64,000 nt of DNA from Exophiala sp. HKRS030 (GCA_023897205.1 JAHWDD010000019.1:55796-119795); one strand, 5' to 3'; positions 10,131 through 21,415 are shown, counted from the first letter of the stretch. Made by a program: numbers and translations. Notes: generated by a model from the sequence alone, not told the origin.

Positions 10131-10541
10131 GGACTTCACGTTTGGACCCGCCTCTTCCTGCAGATACTATCCCAATGCAACCGCAGAGGCTACATTTCCA
10201 GCACACCCGTCGCACGAAAGGTGACCTCCACGGTGAGTCTCCACTCCACCATACCGTAGAACTTCCTATCTTGAAGGCCCCTGACTGATGTACGGTGACA
10301 TCTCTATTTCTTCTACGAGGCATAAGTGAGAGATGAGATTAAACGAGACATTGCACATCGGGTGTCATGGATAGCGAGATCATGAATTCCCGAGCCAGAC
10401 TAATCAATGATGAACGCTCCATCTCCTTCAGACGCCCAGGAGATAAATGTTCCTTTCTCCTGCACGTCCACCCGTTGCCTGGTTGTCTTTTTTCGTCTGT
10501 TCTGTTCATTGCTTCTGTCGCTCATCCATAACTCAAACATC
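10131..10541. other. Intergenic, no gene accepted
   Basis: A minus-strand frame starting at ATG 10323 contains VCWKCSLCGC but runs into the hairpin and is not accepted as a gene. The remainder contains nothing recognisable. Confidence 0.4.
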
Positions 10542-12134
10542 ATGACAGCACCAACTAAAGATCCTGCATGGCTTTGCAGCGTGGTCAATTTATTTGTCAC
10601 CATACCGTTTCTCGTGGCAGCTTGCACCAAGTTGCAACTGAAGCGCGCGGCCCCTACTCTGTGTTTTTTGAATGCCTCTTGCCAAACACTTCTTGCCATT
10701 GTCCTTACCATCATCATCGCTCAGGCTCCGTCCTCAGCTGTTCACGTTGTTGCCCGCGTGTGCCTTTTTGCCCTTTGTTTTCTGGATGTGAGTTCATTCC
10801 CCTCTTCCGTTGGACAACAATCTGACAGATCATATAGGCTGCTGAGGCATACGCTTGCTTGGAGCTTGACCATTCAAGTTTCTGCATTAAGTACGGCTGG
10901 ACCACAGTCCGAGGCGTGACGATTCTTTTATGCTTCATCGCTTTCAGCCTACTTACATCGTCGTTAGTCTTGTTATTAGTATTGTGAGGGTTCCTCTTCG
11001 ATGACTTACTTGAATGGCACTAATCAACCGCTGACACAGACAGGCTACATCTATTAGCTCACTTCTCTTCACCCTTGCCATCTCACTTTGTTGTCTTTTT
11101 CGGAGTGGTTGGGCCGGGACAATATTGTCAATTACAAGACGAGAACGACGTTACGTTCGCATTGTGTTGTCCTATGATTTGAGTCGGTCAATCTTTTTGA
11201 CTGTCCTAGCTTTTATCGTCTTTGGACTACAACAGAGATTCAATCAACGGGAGATATTGTGGCGTACGGTCAGTTGAATCTAATCTCCACGACACCACTC
11301 CCTTGCTCACTTCTCAAGATTCAACTCTTAGCTAGCAATAGCTTACTAGGATTGTTCGGGATCTTCAAGTTACTACGACTCAATAAAGACCCGATTGATA
11401 ACGTATCGTTTGTCAGGCCTAGCGGGAGCCGCGAACAGATTCTAGAAGAGGACGACACAAGGTCTCATTCAGTGACAACATTTACTATAATGGACCACCG
11501 CATTGGTGGTTTCTACCCAACACCCGAGCCGTCGAGAGAAACCGAAAACGACGTTGTATTTAAGCTTTTGGACTCACTCCCCAATTTTGGAGACTCAGGC
11601 CTAGCTCCGTTGGCCCTCACTTCCCTGGTACCTTCGAAGCTGCCGGTGATTGAGATTCAGGATGAAGAATGGCTTGCATGCTTCCAATCACAGACGACAG
11701 CTATTTATCGTGATCGACAGCTTGGAATGTCCGTGATATCTCTTAAGGAGGCGGTTCTCGTGCTATACCGTCTTAGTGGCATGGATGGTATACGCATTCC
11801 GAAGGAGCACGTCGACGCGGCATTGGCCGAATTAAAGAGAAGGCTCTTATACTTTGCCATTGACCGGCGTAATAAGGGGGACATGAGAGAATACTTTGCT
11901 GTGTTGCCACTGGTTTCCATCGGAGAATTGATTGGTCTGAAACTCAACGAGACGACATATACTGGACACCTTCGCAAATGGGATTCGAAGGAAGGAGATT
12001 TGTGGCATTGTATCCTTCGCGGGAAATACGAAGAAAAGATCTACTTCGACTGGAAAGAACTAAACGAGTCGCAAATTGTGCTCACTGGAGACATGCGACA
12101 ACTACGCCAAGAACTTTCGAAGAAAGAGAAATAG
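10542..12134 (+). CDS. Seven-segment membrane protein with long cytosolic tail, 478 aa, four exons
   Basis: Exons 10542-10787, 10838-10983, 11040-11268 and 11319-12134; donors GTGAGT, GTGAGG, GTCAGT, acceptors ATATAG, ACACAG, CTCAAG, all phases consistent. The first ~225 residues contain about seven hydrophobic segments (near 12-27, 48-62, 66-82, 105-127, 135-150, 178-195, 208-222). The remaining ~250 residues are soluble, with a helical block containing VSIGELIGLKLNETTYTGHL. I do not recognise the family; the layout recalls fungal seven-helix orphan receptors or the TMD0 of ABC transporters. The next gene on the same strand is an ABC half-transporter starting 0.75 kb downstream, so a joint function is possible but unproven. 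A ~95-bp piece of exon 1 recurs as a relic at 34,283. Confidence 0.6.
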
Positions 12135-12889
12135 GTTGGATTCACATCTCTCTGGAGCCATTCGTCAATATCGAAATGCTGAGTCTTTTCTGACTAATGT
12201 CTCGGCCAGTGCAGTTATCATTCTTTTTCTTTCCATAGAGAGGCGATATGGTGTAAGAGATACAAAATGGCTGGGTCTGATTGTCATCCACTTGGGAAAG
12301 ACCTGAGATGAAGAAAGTCACCTATTAGGCAACAAAAGTACTAGCGATAATAGTACACGCTCATAGGGGGGACTTTCGCGATGCCCTAACCACAGCACCT
12401 CCTAATGAAATTTCATTCTTCCCAACGATAGAGCGACGTGCCTTTCATCCCTGCCTTCTACAATTCACACAGGCGCTGCTCATATCCCTGTTTGCTTGGC
12501 GTCGACGTGGACTAGTAACTCTCATCTTACTCACCCTAGAGAAGTACCACACCTCAATCGCTTCATGAGGGAAAAGATGAAGTTCAGCAATGAGAACAGT
12601 GTAAGTTGCGTCTCAAAGCCAGTGGGCAGCACATTTGTCTCTAAGAACTGGAAAGAGTGGCTGGCATATGCATTGGTCCTTTCATGATAAAGGCGGCGTT
12701 TTTTGTCGCCGACAGCGCCTACTGGTATCCTGGACGTTCCCAAGGTCCGTCAAACGTTGAGAGTATAAGATGGAGCGATCACTCCGCCGGTCGCTCTCGC
12801 CTTTCTCTGCGCTCTAGACATCTGGGTAGCTTCCCAACTTGAATGGGAGATCGCTTTCTGTCTTATTGACGTATCCGCACTTCATCTCC
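12135..12889 (+). other. Probable upstream exons of the ABC transporter, not resolved
   Basis: Short hydrophobic stretches occur in changing frames: SASAVIILFLSIERRYG (about 12,205-12,255), LLQFTQALLISLFAW and LVTLILLTLEKYH (12,455-12,565), NWKEWLAYALVLS (about 12,650) and PPVALAFLCALDIW (about 12,790-12,835). They look like transmembrane segments of an N-terminal TMD0 separated by introns, as in HMT1-like ABC transporters. I could not find a set of splice sites that joins them in phase to the transporter core. Confidence 0.4.
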
Positions 12890-14863
12890 ATGGAGTTCTG
12901 GCATAAGCTTCGCCGGCATGTCCAGATTGGTTGGTCGCCTCTGGCCATCTTCCGCAAGACAGATTGTGACTCCGAGAGACTCTTATCCGACTCCGAGGCC
13001 TACGGAACGATGTCATCCGAGGACCGCACCGACACGACCAAGGTTCAACCCTTTCGAAGCTCACGACAGCAATCTTGGTTCTCTATCGAAGGGCTCCATC
13101 TTCTTCTCCTCCACTTTTGGCTTTCGAAAAGTGCATATCTCAGGCAGTTTGGCGTCCTCGTTCCTTACATCTGCCCTTCGGGAGACTGGAAGACACAAAC
13201 GAGCATCTTGGTGATGATTCTCCTCTTTTTCAAGGACCGTGCTTTACAGGTATTGATACCACGCCAAGTGGGCATCATCATGGATACTATTCGGTCAGGA
13301 TCCAGTAATCCTTGGACGATAATGACGAAGATTTGTTGGTGGATGTTTCTCGACGTGGCGCTTAAGTTTGAAATTCCCGAGGCGGTAGCTATGACCCGGG
13401 TCTCCCATGTCGCGACGAAGAATTTAGTCGCGTCTTTTCACGCTCACATTTTGAACCTTTCCTTGGACTTCTTCCGAGGCGAACGCTCCGCCGAGCTTCT
13501 TACAACGCTCAATGATGGTGAGAGCATTAGCGAGGCGATCGCAGAGTTCCTTTTGGACCTTATTCCTATGGTGGCAGATCTTGTTGTTGCCATGATATAT
13601 CTTCATTACACCATTAACGGGTACGTCACACTGGCCATTGCCTTTTTCGGCGCTATCTATATCTTCTTGATACAGTACGGAATATGTTGGCAGTCCGATT
13701 CATATCGATCTTATGTCGAGAAGCGTCGACAAGTCCAACATGAATTGCAAGATTCGATCCAGAATTGGCAAGCCATTTTTTGTTTTCGCCAACAAGACTA
13801 TGAATCTCGCCGGTTCTTGGAGACTTTGACCGAGCTATTGAGGAGACGAACAAGATATTACATGAGACACTATCTGGTATCCAATGCCCGAAGTTTGCTT
13901 CTCAGTTTGGCGCTGCTAGGAGCGGCTTCCGCCACGACTTTGGGGATCAGGAATGGGGCGGCACCTTCCAACTTCGCGGTCCTTATCACGTATTGGGCTG
14001 CCATATCGAGAAATCTCAGCGGACTGACCAAGAGCTTACGAAATTTTGGAGAGATGCTGGTGTCCGCGGAGAAGCTCGTCAGGATTCTCCAGGCAAACCC
14101 TACCGTCGTCGATGGAGCGAGATCGTTGCTTATACAAGACGGGGCCCTTTTATTTGAGAATGTTTCGTTTACGTATGCAGGACATGCTACTGGAGTCCAG
14201 AACATCAACTTCAAAGTTCCGGGCGGATCAACGGTGGCATTGGTGGGCGAGAGTGGTGGAGGCAAATCTACCATTGCCAGCCTCTTGCTTCGGCTGTACG
14301 ACGTGGAGAACGGCGCGATTAAGATTGACGATCAAGATATTCGGGATGTCACGCTGTCCAGCCTGGGGGATGCAGTTGCAATTGTGCCACAAGAGTCTCA
14401 CATCTTCGACCGACCTGTCATTGACAACATTCGATGTGGGAGGGGCAATGCCACCGAGGAGGAAGTGATAGAAGTGTGCAAGGCGATCGGACTCCATGAT
14501 GCGATCATGAAATTTGAAGAGAACTACCAGATGAAAGCAGGTGAAGGAGGCAATCGATTATCTGGTGGACAGAGACAGCGGGTTGGAATTGCTCGAGTCC
14601 TTTTGAAAAGACCGAAGGTGATCATCCTTGACGAACCTACGTCGGCTGTTGACTCGGTCACCGAGGCCAAAATCAAAGAAACATTCGACCGCTTGAGTTA
14701 TCGCCCCACCATTCTTGTCGTTGCTCATCGACTCTCGACCATCAAGGATGCAGATCTCATTCTTGTCATCCATGAGGGTCGCATCAGTGAGAAAGGTACC
14801 CACTCAGAGTTAATGGCACAAGATGGGATGTATCATGAACTTTGGTTGTCTCAGTCAAAATAG
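12890..14863 (+). CDS. ABC half-transporter (ABCB, HMT1/ATM-like), core 657 aa
   Basis: ATP-driven membrane exporter of the ABCB type, with one membrane domain followed by one nucleotide-binding domain. From the ATG at 12890: hydrophobic segments from about residue 65 to 400 (six core helices), then Walker A GESGGGKST (about 453-461), Q-loop IVPQES, signature LSGGQRQR (about 557), Walker B VIILDEPTSAVD (about 577) and H-loop VVAHR (about 611). All catalytic residues are present, so it should be active as a dimer. The half-size, single-exon core and family resemblance fit the vacuolar heavy-metal tolerance/ATM group in fungi. The true N-terminus is probably longer, since possible TMD0 helices lie in 12,135-12,889. 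Substrate unknown; it is ~32 kb away from the arsenic cluster and need not be related to it. Confidence 0.85.
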   Translation: MEFWHKLRRHVQIGWSPLAIFRKTDCDSERLLSDSEAYGTMSSEDRTDTTKVQPFRSSRQQSWFSIEGLHLLLLHFWLSKSAYLRQFGVLVPYICPSGDWKTQTSILVMILLFFKDRALQVLIPRQVGIIMDTIRSGSSNPWTIMTKICWWMFLDVALKFEIPEAVAMTRVSHVATKNLVASFHAHILNLSLDFFRGERSAELLTTLNDGESISEAIAEFLLDLIPMVADLVVAMIYLHYTINGYVTLAIAFFGAIYIFLIQYGICWQSDSYRSYVEKRRQVQHELQDSIQNWQAIFCFRQQDYESRRFLETLTELLRRRTRYYMRHYLVSNARSLLLSLALLGAASATTLGIRNGAAPSNFAVLITYWAAISRNLSGLTKSLRNFGEMLVSAEKLVRILQANPTVVDGARSLLIQDGALLFENVSFTYAGHATGVQNINFKVPGGSTVALVGESGGGKSTIASLLLRLYDVENGAIKIDDQDIRDVTLSSLGDAVAIVPQESHIFDRPVIDNIRCGRGNATEEEVIEVCKAIGLHDAIMKFEENYQMKAGEGGNRLSGGQRQRVGIARVLLKRPKVIILDEPTSAVDSVTEAKIKETFDRLSYRPTILVVAHRLSTIKDADLILVIHEGRISEKGTHSELMAQDGMYHELWLSQSK

Positions 14864-15239
14864 ACACTAGCATAAAGAGACCGACATCGGCTCACAAAAG
14901 GTGTCTTGATCTCTATGCTCATCACGGTCGGGTTGGTAGGAAGGCAACATTGTTTGTTGAGAATCCTTTGGGGACACTTCATTTTGCCTCGCGATCAGTT
15001 TTTGCGGATTTGTATCATCGTTAAGGACACCGTAGAGGTCCTTGAATACAGGTTTATGATGCGAGGCCTTTGTGAGCTCCGTGAATTTCGTTTAGATCTC
15101 GTTTTATCACCTTCATTATGTGGCCATCACACCAGTTCACTATTCATTATAACGATCGAGCGATATACTCTCTTTCTCAGTTTTCCACAACCCTCATAGG
15201 CGGTACTCACGCACTTACTTAATTGATGACGAGGCTTTG

Positions 15240-15565
15240 TGGGCTCATTGGCCTGATAAGCAAAAGGATTCCCCAATCGTTACGTCCTGTATCAACATCT
15301 AGGCTGTATATCAGCCACCAGAGATTCGTTCCTTGGCCTTCAATATTTTTCTAGTCATTTATATAGTCCAAGCACCCCCTGACCCTTCCACAGAGAACAA
15401 GGAACCTTTTCAATCTCTCAGAGTTTGACACCCTGCCCGCCCCGACTCTCTTGTTGTTCTCTCATCTTGAGCTCTCTTGCACTTGACATTTGTCCGGTCC
15501 GAGCCCTACAGCGTTGAAAGACTTACCATTCTTCCTTCCACAGAGACGCACGACCTCACGAAAGT
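15240..15565 (+). promoter_or_regulatory. Promoter copy A of a duplicated promoter
   Basis: Similar over its length to 16,226-16,505, in the same order: a gcctgataa block, gtatcaa, a ctagt..tatatagtc TATA-like element (15,353-15,367), then ccttttcaatctctca, gacaccctgcc and ctcttgttgt, ending at acgcacgac 15-20 bp before the gene start. It drives the gene at 15,582. Confidence 0.75.
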
Positions 15566-15581
15566 ATCGAAAATCTACACC

Positions 15582-16052
15582 ATGGACCCCCGGTGGTTTG
15601 ACGACAACTGCGAGGCAATCCTAGACGCATGGAAGGACTATGAAACGAATGGCGAGAAGGAGCACCTCATGAAGGCACTTGACGACGGCTGGGACGAAGT
15701 AATGAGGACCTTTGAAAAAGCACGGGACAAACGAAAGGCCACATCCTGGCCAATACTGGTGAGCGACACTCTAACCGATGCGATGGTGTCCACCGAGAAG
15801 AACCGTACACTCCCGGACTACGCGATCGTCGTTTGTCATTGCTCTACTGTATTGGGGTTCATTAGGGGCGTGTGGAAGGCACTTGAACGTCGAGAGCCAG
15901 AAGAGATAGACAGTCGAGTGACCCATCTAAAGTGGGATCTTAAGTCACATAATACGAAATTTCGACTGGGAAGATACACACTCCAACCTTGGGGGTCGAA
16001 AGACGAGCATAAGAAGGCAGAGAACAGTCCTCCTTCCACCTGGAAAGAATGA
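15582..16052 (+). CDS. Small orphan protein, 156 aa
   Basis: Single exon; the ATG (caccATGgac) sits just below the duplicated promoter. N-terminal charged helical part with EKEHLMKALDDGWDEVMRTF, followed by a Cys-containing segment YAIVVCHCSTVLGFIRGVW and a basic tail. No known domain. The stretch KALDD is echoed in the small protein at 19,597 (RNALDDALRV), which may be a distant relative. Same strand as the 744-residue gene that follows, with which it shares a duplicated promoter sequence. Confidence 0.55.
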   Translation: MDPRWFDDNCEAILDAWKDYETNGEKEHLMKALDDGWDEVMRTFEKARDKRKATSWPILVSDTLTDAMVSTEKNRTLPDYAIVVCHCSTVLGFIRGVWKALERREPEEIDSRVTHLKWDLKSHNTKFRLGRYTLQPWGSKDEHKKAENSPPSTWKE

Positions 16053-16225
16053 CTCGGTCAGCGCAGTATGGCTTTAGACCGGTAGAGCTCCCAATTCTGA
16101 CCGATTGAACATCCTGCATTGCAGCTGATCTACCAGAATAAAGATCTTCACTCGTCTCGTATCTTTTGCCCAACTTCCTGTCTCTTTCAAAGGTAGAGCA
16201 ATGATAATTATGGGTTATGATAAAT

Positions 16226-16505
16226 TAAGGCGGGAGAATAGGCATTGGTCTGATAAACAAGATTATTAGATCTTCACGTCATTGTATCAAAATCTGAACG
16301 GTATTCCAGCCTCCATGAATTCTCTAGTTATCTATATAGTCTAGGCGCCCTCTGGAACGCGTCCATAGAGAGCAAGAAACCTTTTCAATCTCTCAAAGTT
16401 GACACCCTACCTGTCCCCATTCTCTTGTTATCCTCCAGTCTTATGTTCTCCTGCACCTTACATTTCTTCATTTCATCGAAACGCACGACTTGCACTCTCC
16501 TGTCA
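16226..16505 (+). promoter_or_regulatory. Promoter copy B of a duplicated promoter
   Basis: Counterpart of the sequence at 15,240-15,565; tatatagtct at 16,333-16,342 is the TATA-like element, followed by ccttttcaatctctca (16,380) and gacaccct (16,401). It leads into the gene at 16,564. Confidence 0.75.
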
Positions 16506-16563
16506 CAGTACTCGATATTCGCCATCATTTACAGAGCCCTCTGACCTTGTCATCACTACACCT

Positions 16564-18798
16564 ATGGCTCTCGCGTGCGACAAACCAGGCATCTCGCCGG
16601 ACTCTCAGTGGCCATGTGGCTGTCGGCTCAGCGAGAAGAGCCCTGTGTGTGGAATCCAACAAGACACGACGTCCTGTCCTCAGCTGAATTTTCCGAAGCC
16701 TGATGGCGTCGCTGTTGTAGTCGCAGACAGACCTCTGCTTCGAATGGATGGCTCGGTCGATGTTGATAGCGGCCTACCTATGAACACAATTCGCTTCCCA
16801 GATGGGACCAGCAGCAGTGTGAAGATGATTGGGGAGCTGCCTCTGGCATACAAGAGTGGATATCCTATTCTCATATCCGAGCACAAGCTTTGCAACGCTA
16901 GCATCACTTCAATCAGGGCCCCAGAAAGAGAAACCAGGATACCAGGGTACATTTACGAGATACAAGAAGATCCCAACCGGTTTGCCTTCTCCGTGATACC
17001 ACTTTTCCTTCAAGATCACCGACAATGTCACGACTGCCCGAGCATCAATCAAGTCGTCAAAGTGGTATCCGAATTTTGGCGCGAGTCCCAAGATAATGCC
17101 ACTCCGGAGTTTGAACGGTTCGTCGTAGCCCTTCTCTCCGTGTTTTACAACACTGGCATACGAATGGGCTTAGGGTTCGGCCAATACAATGGAACATTAC
17201 GACGGGCTACACTACGAGACGAGAGACTCATCTTGTTCTGCGACAACGAGAAGCATAGGGACAGTGAATGCGACCCCATACTCGAGGTTGAGATTCGCTG
17301 TGAAAGCGTCTTGTTGAGTGCTTCAGGAATCTATTTGGTGGACGATACCCACAAGCTCGCGCAAGGTCTGTTATGTTGTCATCAAACTGAGCCCACGCTG
17401 GCATGTCATACTGTATGGAAGTCATCCTCGAGCACTCAGCCACATACAATCAACGTCCTTGCCGACCGTGATCGCGTGATGGTTACTAAGACCTTCTCCA
17501 CGGGCTACCCGACTCCTGAATGGGAGAAGATAAGACACATACTTGAGGATCGCCTCGCATATCAACGCGAAGTTCTGACTCCCGATGAGTTCGAGGTCCT
17601 GTTGACACAAATTCGAAGACACGAACAACAATCCCGAGCCACTCCTGAGCAGGCACTCAGGGGAGCTGTCAACTCGATCCCCTACATAAAGAACGCACGG
17701 CTGCGACACATCATGATGCAAAAGTCGAGAAAAATCCACCAGTCACAATATCCGATCCCCCAGCCCGTTCGTGAAGCGATATGTCTTCAGCAAATCTTTC
17801 TTGACCCTCCTCAGACATTCGGAGAAGAAGAATACGAATCCCTAAATCAGAAGCGACAACAAAATGAAGCCAATTTAATTGTGGAAATTGAGCGCGTATG
17901 GTCGAAGGACGTCACTAAAGAAGAAAGTAAACCGGTTCTCGGGTTTGTGCTACGTATGCTTGCGTTGCTGCAGTATTTTCCGGCAAGACTTTATGAGTAC
18001 GAGGACGAGGCGTCAGAGCAAGAAGAAAAATCAGGCTATCATTCCCTGGCAATACAGCACTCTGGAGTGCGCCTGGATTTCCCTCGAGCGCGCTCATTAT
18101 CCTTCGAATGGATGGCTTTGGAGAGAGCTTTTCGTGACGGAGAGATGGCAGGTCAGCTCGGCCTCAAGTTTGACACTCTCCCTGATGTATTCACGAAAAT
18201 ACCACAGTTCGAAGGATTCTACGAAAAGATATTTTCGCCCCTTTCAGAAAAGTACTGGTGTGGAAGGGTCGAATCGAAGGAGGACCTGAGTTTACTTTGT
18301 CAGTGCTTCAAGACCTTACCCAGTGCTCCCCCACCTGCGGATACCACCTATGTTCTTATGAGGCCGGCGCGACCATACAAGATTCAACAGGATTGGGTCT
18401 ATCAAGAATACAAGTACCCTTTCACCACGTATGCCACGCAGTCGGGCTCCTCCATCTCGCTGGGAGAATGGGAATTTGATTATACGTCTTTCTTTTTCAA
18501 GGTGGTTGATCTAGGCGGGGATAACCAAACCACACCATTCCAGGATCACGGAAAGACTTCGAAGATTTCGTCTCCCGCACTCTCTGACCCCGAAGCGATG
18601 CCATTTCCTGGCTCGAACACAAAGTTCAAGCACTTCCCGACCTACGACCATGTTTCAATCATGGTCGAGGAACGGCAGGATCAAGATTACAGTTTTCGTC
18701 ATGAACATTCTCAATGGATACGATCAGAGCATGAAAAAGCGAATCATCATAATATTGTGGAAAAAGACGCACACATGCAAGACACTGATATGGTTTGA
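16564..18798 (+). CDS. Large orphan protein, 744 aa, single exon
   Basis: The first in-frame ATG after the duplicated promoter is 16,564 (ctATGgct); the open frame extends upstream only through non-ATG codons in the promoter. The N-terminal ~60 residues are Cys-rich (PCGCRLSEKSPVCGIQ). A middle part carries HRQCHDCPSINQVVKVVSEF and CDNEKHRDSECDP, then a long helical region (about 330-520) with charged clusters, and finally PARPYKIQQDWVYQEYKY and a low-complexity C-terminus. No signal peptide or membrane segment. I do not recognise a domain. The length without an intron is unusual for this window. Confidence 0.65.
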   Translation: MALACDKPGISPDSQWPCGCRLSEKSPVCGIQQDTTSCPQLNFPKPDGVAVVVADRPLLRMDGSVDVDSGLPMNTIRFPDGTSSSVKMIGELPLAYKSGYPILISEHKLCNASITSIRAPERETRIPGYIYEIQEDPNRFAFSVIPLFLQDHRQCHDCPSINQVVKVVSEFWRESQDNATPEFERFVVALLSVFYNTGIRMGLGFGQYNGTLRRATLRDERLILFCDNEKHRDSECDPILEVEIRCESVLLSASGIYLVDDTHKLAQGLLCCHQTEPTLACHTVWKSSSSTQPHTINVLADRDRVMVTKTFSTGYPTPEWEKIRHILEDRLAYQREVLTPDEFEVLLTQIRRHEQQSRATPEQALRGAVNSIPYIKNARLRHIMMQKSRKIHQSQYPIPQPVREAICLQQIFLDPPQTFGEEEYESLNQKRQQNEANLIVEIERVWSKDVTKEESKPVLGFVLRMLALLQYFPARLYEYEDEASEQEEKSGYHSLAIQHSGVRLDFPRARSLSFEWMALERAFRDGEMAGQLGLKFDTLPDVFTKIPQFEGFYEKIFSPLSEKYWCGRVESKEDLSLLCQCFKTLPSAPPPADTTYVLMRPARPYKIQQDWVYQEYKYPFTTYATQSGSSISLGEWEFDYTSFFFKVVDLGGDNQTTPFQDHGKTSKISSPALSDPEAMPFPGSNTKFKHFPTYDHVSIMVEERQDQDYSFRHEHSQWIRSEHEKANHHNIVEKDAHMQDTDMV

Positions 18799-19596
18799 TT
18801 GAAATGAACGACGACAAACTGACGTTCGAAGATGTGAGATGAACTGCACAGAGCTTAAGACAAACTCACAATGAGCCTTATTGGATTGACTGAGTATTGC
18901 TCATAACAAACAGTCTCTGTTTAATCTCTATTTCTTGTCTCTGGTCATGCCCAGACAGTTCACATTCAAGTCCGGGCCTTCTTACATTCCTCACACAGTA
19001 TCGCATTATCACACCATCTACCAGTTCAATGTAGCTCTACAAAGACAGGCATAGTGACATGCCTTTCTTCTTCGCCTTCTACACTAGTCGCAGGCCCTAC
19101 TCACAAGTTCGCTCTGACACTAGCGCGTAATAGACTCTTTCATATTCATCTTCAAGGGAGTCATATCTAGATGATTCGTTACGGAGCAATCAATTCTAAG
19201 AATCGACTCGAGTAGTTTTAGTTGTGCCTCTCAAGGTTTGGCATATGCCTTGACTGTATCCACATTCAAAAGGCCGTAAATCATTCCCTGATACTGTCTA
19301 TCCTTATATTGGGACCTGTCTCCGGATGAACTGCTTATTCTCTGGCTTATGAAAAGGCAAATTTGATACAGATTCTGTAACCTTGTGAAGTCCATGACAA
19401 GCCGCCTTTGAGTCCTCCAAGAGGCGCAAGTTTGTGTCCAACTCTCAACTTCTGCAACTTCCAAACTCCCTTAACGACGTATACACTCCCCGTTTATGTA
19501 TTTAAGGAGAATGGTTGCGCCAGACTATTTACGAAGTTCACTTTCCGCGCAAAGCAATTTGAAAAGTATTCCAACATACTATCCCCACAAGCGACC
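18799..19596. other. No gene recognised
   Basis: Untranslated-looking sequence between two orphan genes; only short frames. Confidence 0.5.
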
Positions 19597-19848
19597 ATGC
19601 CTTCCGATCTTGACCCTTGTCTGAAGGCTCTCATCGATAATCATAACAGGGACTGGCCCGGTGTGATGAAATTTCACCTTGACCTTGTCAGAGAGACGCT
19701 CATAAGTTACTCTCACAACCCAACGGACCAGAAAAAAGAGGATTTGCGGAATGCTCTCGATGACGCACTTAGGGTGGAAAATATCGATAAGACCATGAAA
19801 GGCTTGAATTATCTCCCCTCTCGGACAAAAAGCTTTCTAACAACATAA
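19597..19848 (+). CDS. Small orphan protein, 83 aa
   Basis: ATG in good context (gcgaccATGcc). Short, mostly helical and charged: VMKFHLDLVRETLISYSHN and EDLRNALDDALRV. Local resemblance to the 15,582 protein around ALDD. No domain recognised; expression unproven. Confidence 0.4.
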   Translation: MPSDLDPCLKALIDNHNRDWPGVMKFHLDLVRETLISYSHNPTDQKKEDLRNALDDALRVENIDKTMKGLNYLPSRTKSFLTT

Positions 19849-20678
19849 AAGGAATACTGGAAGACGCACGCAAGAGATGTTCAAAATAAATAAGTTTCTC
19901 TCAAACAACACGACACGCCGATGAGAAGCTATACTATACCGATCAAGTCATTCTTTCCTTTTCGTTCCGATCTCTCCGACCATTTTCGATCAATCTAAGA
20001 GAGAAGCGTCGCGTTGCGGATCTCGCCACACCGTGAGGTTCTTTTGGTCGTACAGCGAACTCTGAAATCTGAATCAATAGGCCTTCAATAGGTACCTAAT
20101 CACTAAATGGAGACAAACAAGGCCGGAGGTAGTATCATTGTCAACCAACAGTCGTGAAGGCAGTGGGAAGACTAGTCTTCGACAGTAAAGAAGAATGGCC
20201 GGCGAACTGGGTGACAAAGCACATCAGCTCATGCGTCTAGACAGAGTTTTGACAGTACTATTGAGTGGTTCAACACCTTGATGTCTTAATTTAAGGCAGT
20301 CCCAAGCTTTGTTAATTTCATTCTTTCATACCTCACATCTGGTGGATTAATATTGGCCTTTCTGCTCCAACACTTAATTTCGGCATGGTTTATGACTCAA
20401 TTCTAACGTTGAGTGTGTCTAGTGTCTAGCTCCATAGATAGGCAGCGGCTTTGTCAAAGAAATCCCTACTGATTCAAGCTTTTAATTGCACCTGCATTCT
20501 GAAATGGCAGCCAAAAACTCACAAAGTCAAACATGGAATTTATTGCGTCAGCATTAAAGTTTCCTTATCTAGCCTCCTTAGACCTTCAAATACCACCGGT
20601 CTCGTCCCTCCTTTCAATTAACATTGGCAAGAATATTTATTCTCTTGTCAATAGAACCCCCCAAAGCACGTTGTCACA
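19849..20678. other. No gene recognised
   Basis: AT-richer stretch with no coding frame that could be supported. Confidence 0.5.
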
Positions 20679-21415
20679 ATGACCAAGACTGACGATGAAC
20701 CGAAGATAGCTGTTAGCACGAATATCTCTAGCCATTGTAGCTGGAAACCTGGAACGAAAATTGCTTCGATGGAAGAACTACCCGACAAACCGCTTCTTGA
20801 AATGGAACCACCCTCTCTTCACTACACATTCCACGATTCAGTCTTTTACACCATTTTCTTTAAGCACAATGATGATCGCTTGGAGGAAGCACTCGATACT
20901 GGTGCTGAAATGATGGGCTTGTCCACCACCGAAAGATATCACTGGAAATTCCCGGAGCTCATCACCCTTCTCCATCTTCGGCGCCCTCTTGCCTCTTACC
21001 CGCCATACAACCAGCTGGCGTATTCATCCAGAAATTCACTGCCGAATACAAGTCATGGCTCGATTCGCCGGATCTTGTGCTAGTCCACCAGAACAGCGCC
21101 ATCCTTCGACTGTACCAAGCGGCCTGTACTCTGCTCATCGACATGTATCGCGCGCAGGAAGGCGACGTCTCTTCTTATGGAGAGGTCGTTGACTTCCATA
21201 TAGATAGTGGCGGTGACAGCTTCAAGGTACTCCTAAAGAGCGCTGATGGCCAGTACAAAACCCTGCCGGTAAATTCAGTCGATGATCTTCACTCGACTGC
21301 GGCCTCCGCGGCCCATGTGGAGCCAGGGAAAGTGCCAGGGAATGACGGTGCTTTCGAGCAAGTTTGCGACATTTCAGGTCCCTCTACTACCGATAAAAAC
21401 ACCGAAAAGTCATAG
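20679..21415 (+). CDS. Orphan protein, frame change inside, possible damage
   Basis: ATG 20,679 opens a frame with SMEELPDKPLLEMEPPS and HDDRLEEALDTGAEMMGLS-type sequence. From about 20,960 the coding sense passes to another frame: PAGVFIQKFTAEYKSWLD, then LVLVHQNSAILRLYQAACTL and VDFHIDSGGDSFKVLLKS, to the stop at 21,415. No GT-AG pair joins the two parts in phase as far as I can see, so either a non-obvious intron or a 1-2 bp indel between about 20,930 and 21,000. Family unknown. Confidence 0.4.

Noticed and set aside
10027..10323. Minus-strand ATG frame with VCWKCSLCGC, possible small zinc protein
   Set aside because: Its 3' third is made of the hairpin, there is no second Cys pair in a proper spacing, and no homologue is recognised.
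12839..12889. Start of the ABC transporter at 12,839
   Set aside because: That codon is TTG; the first ATG in the transporter frame is 12,890.
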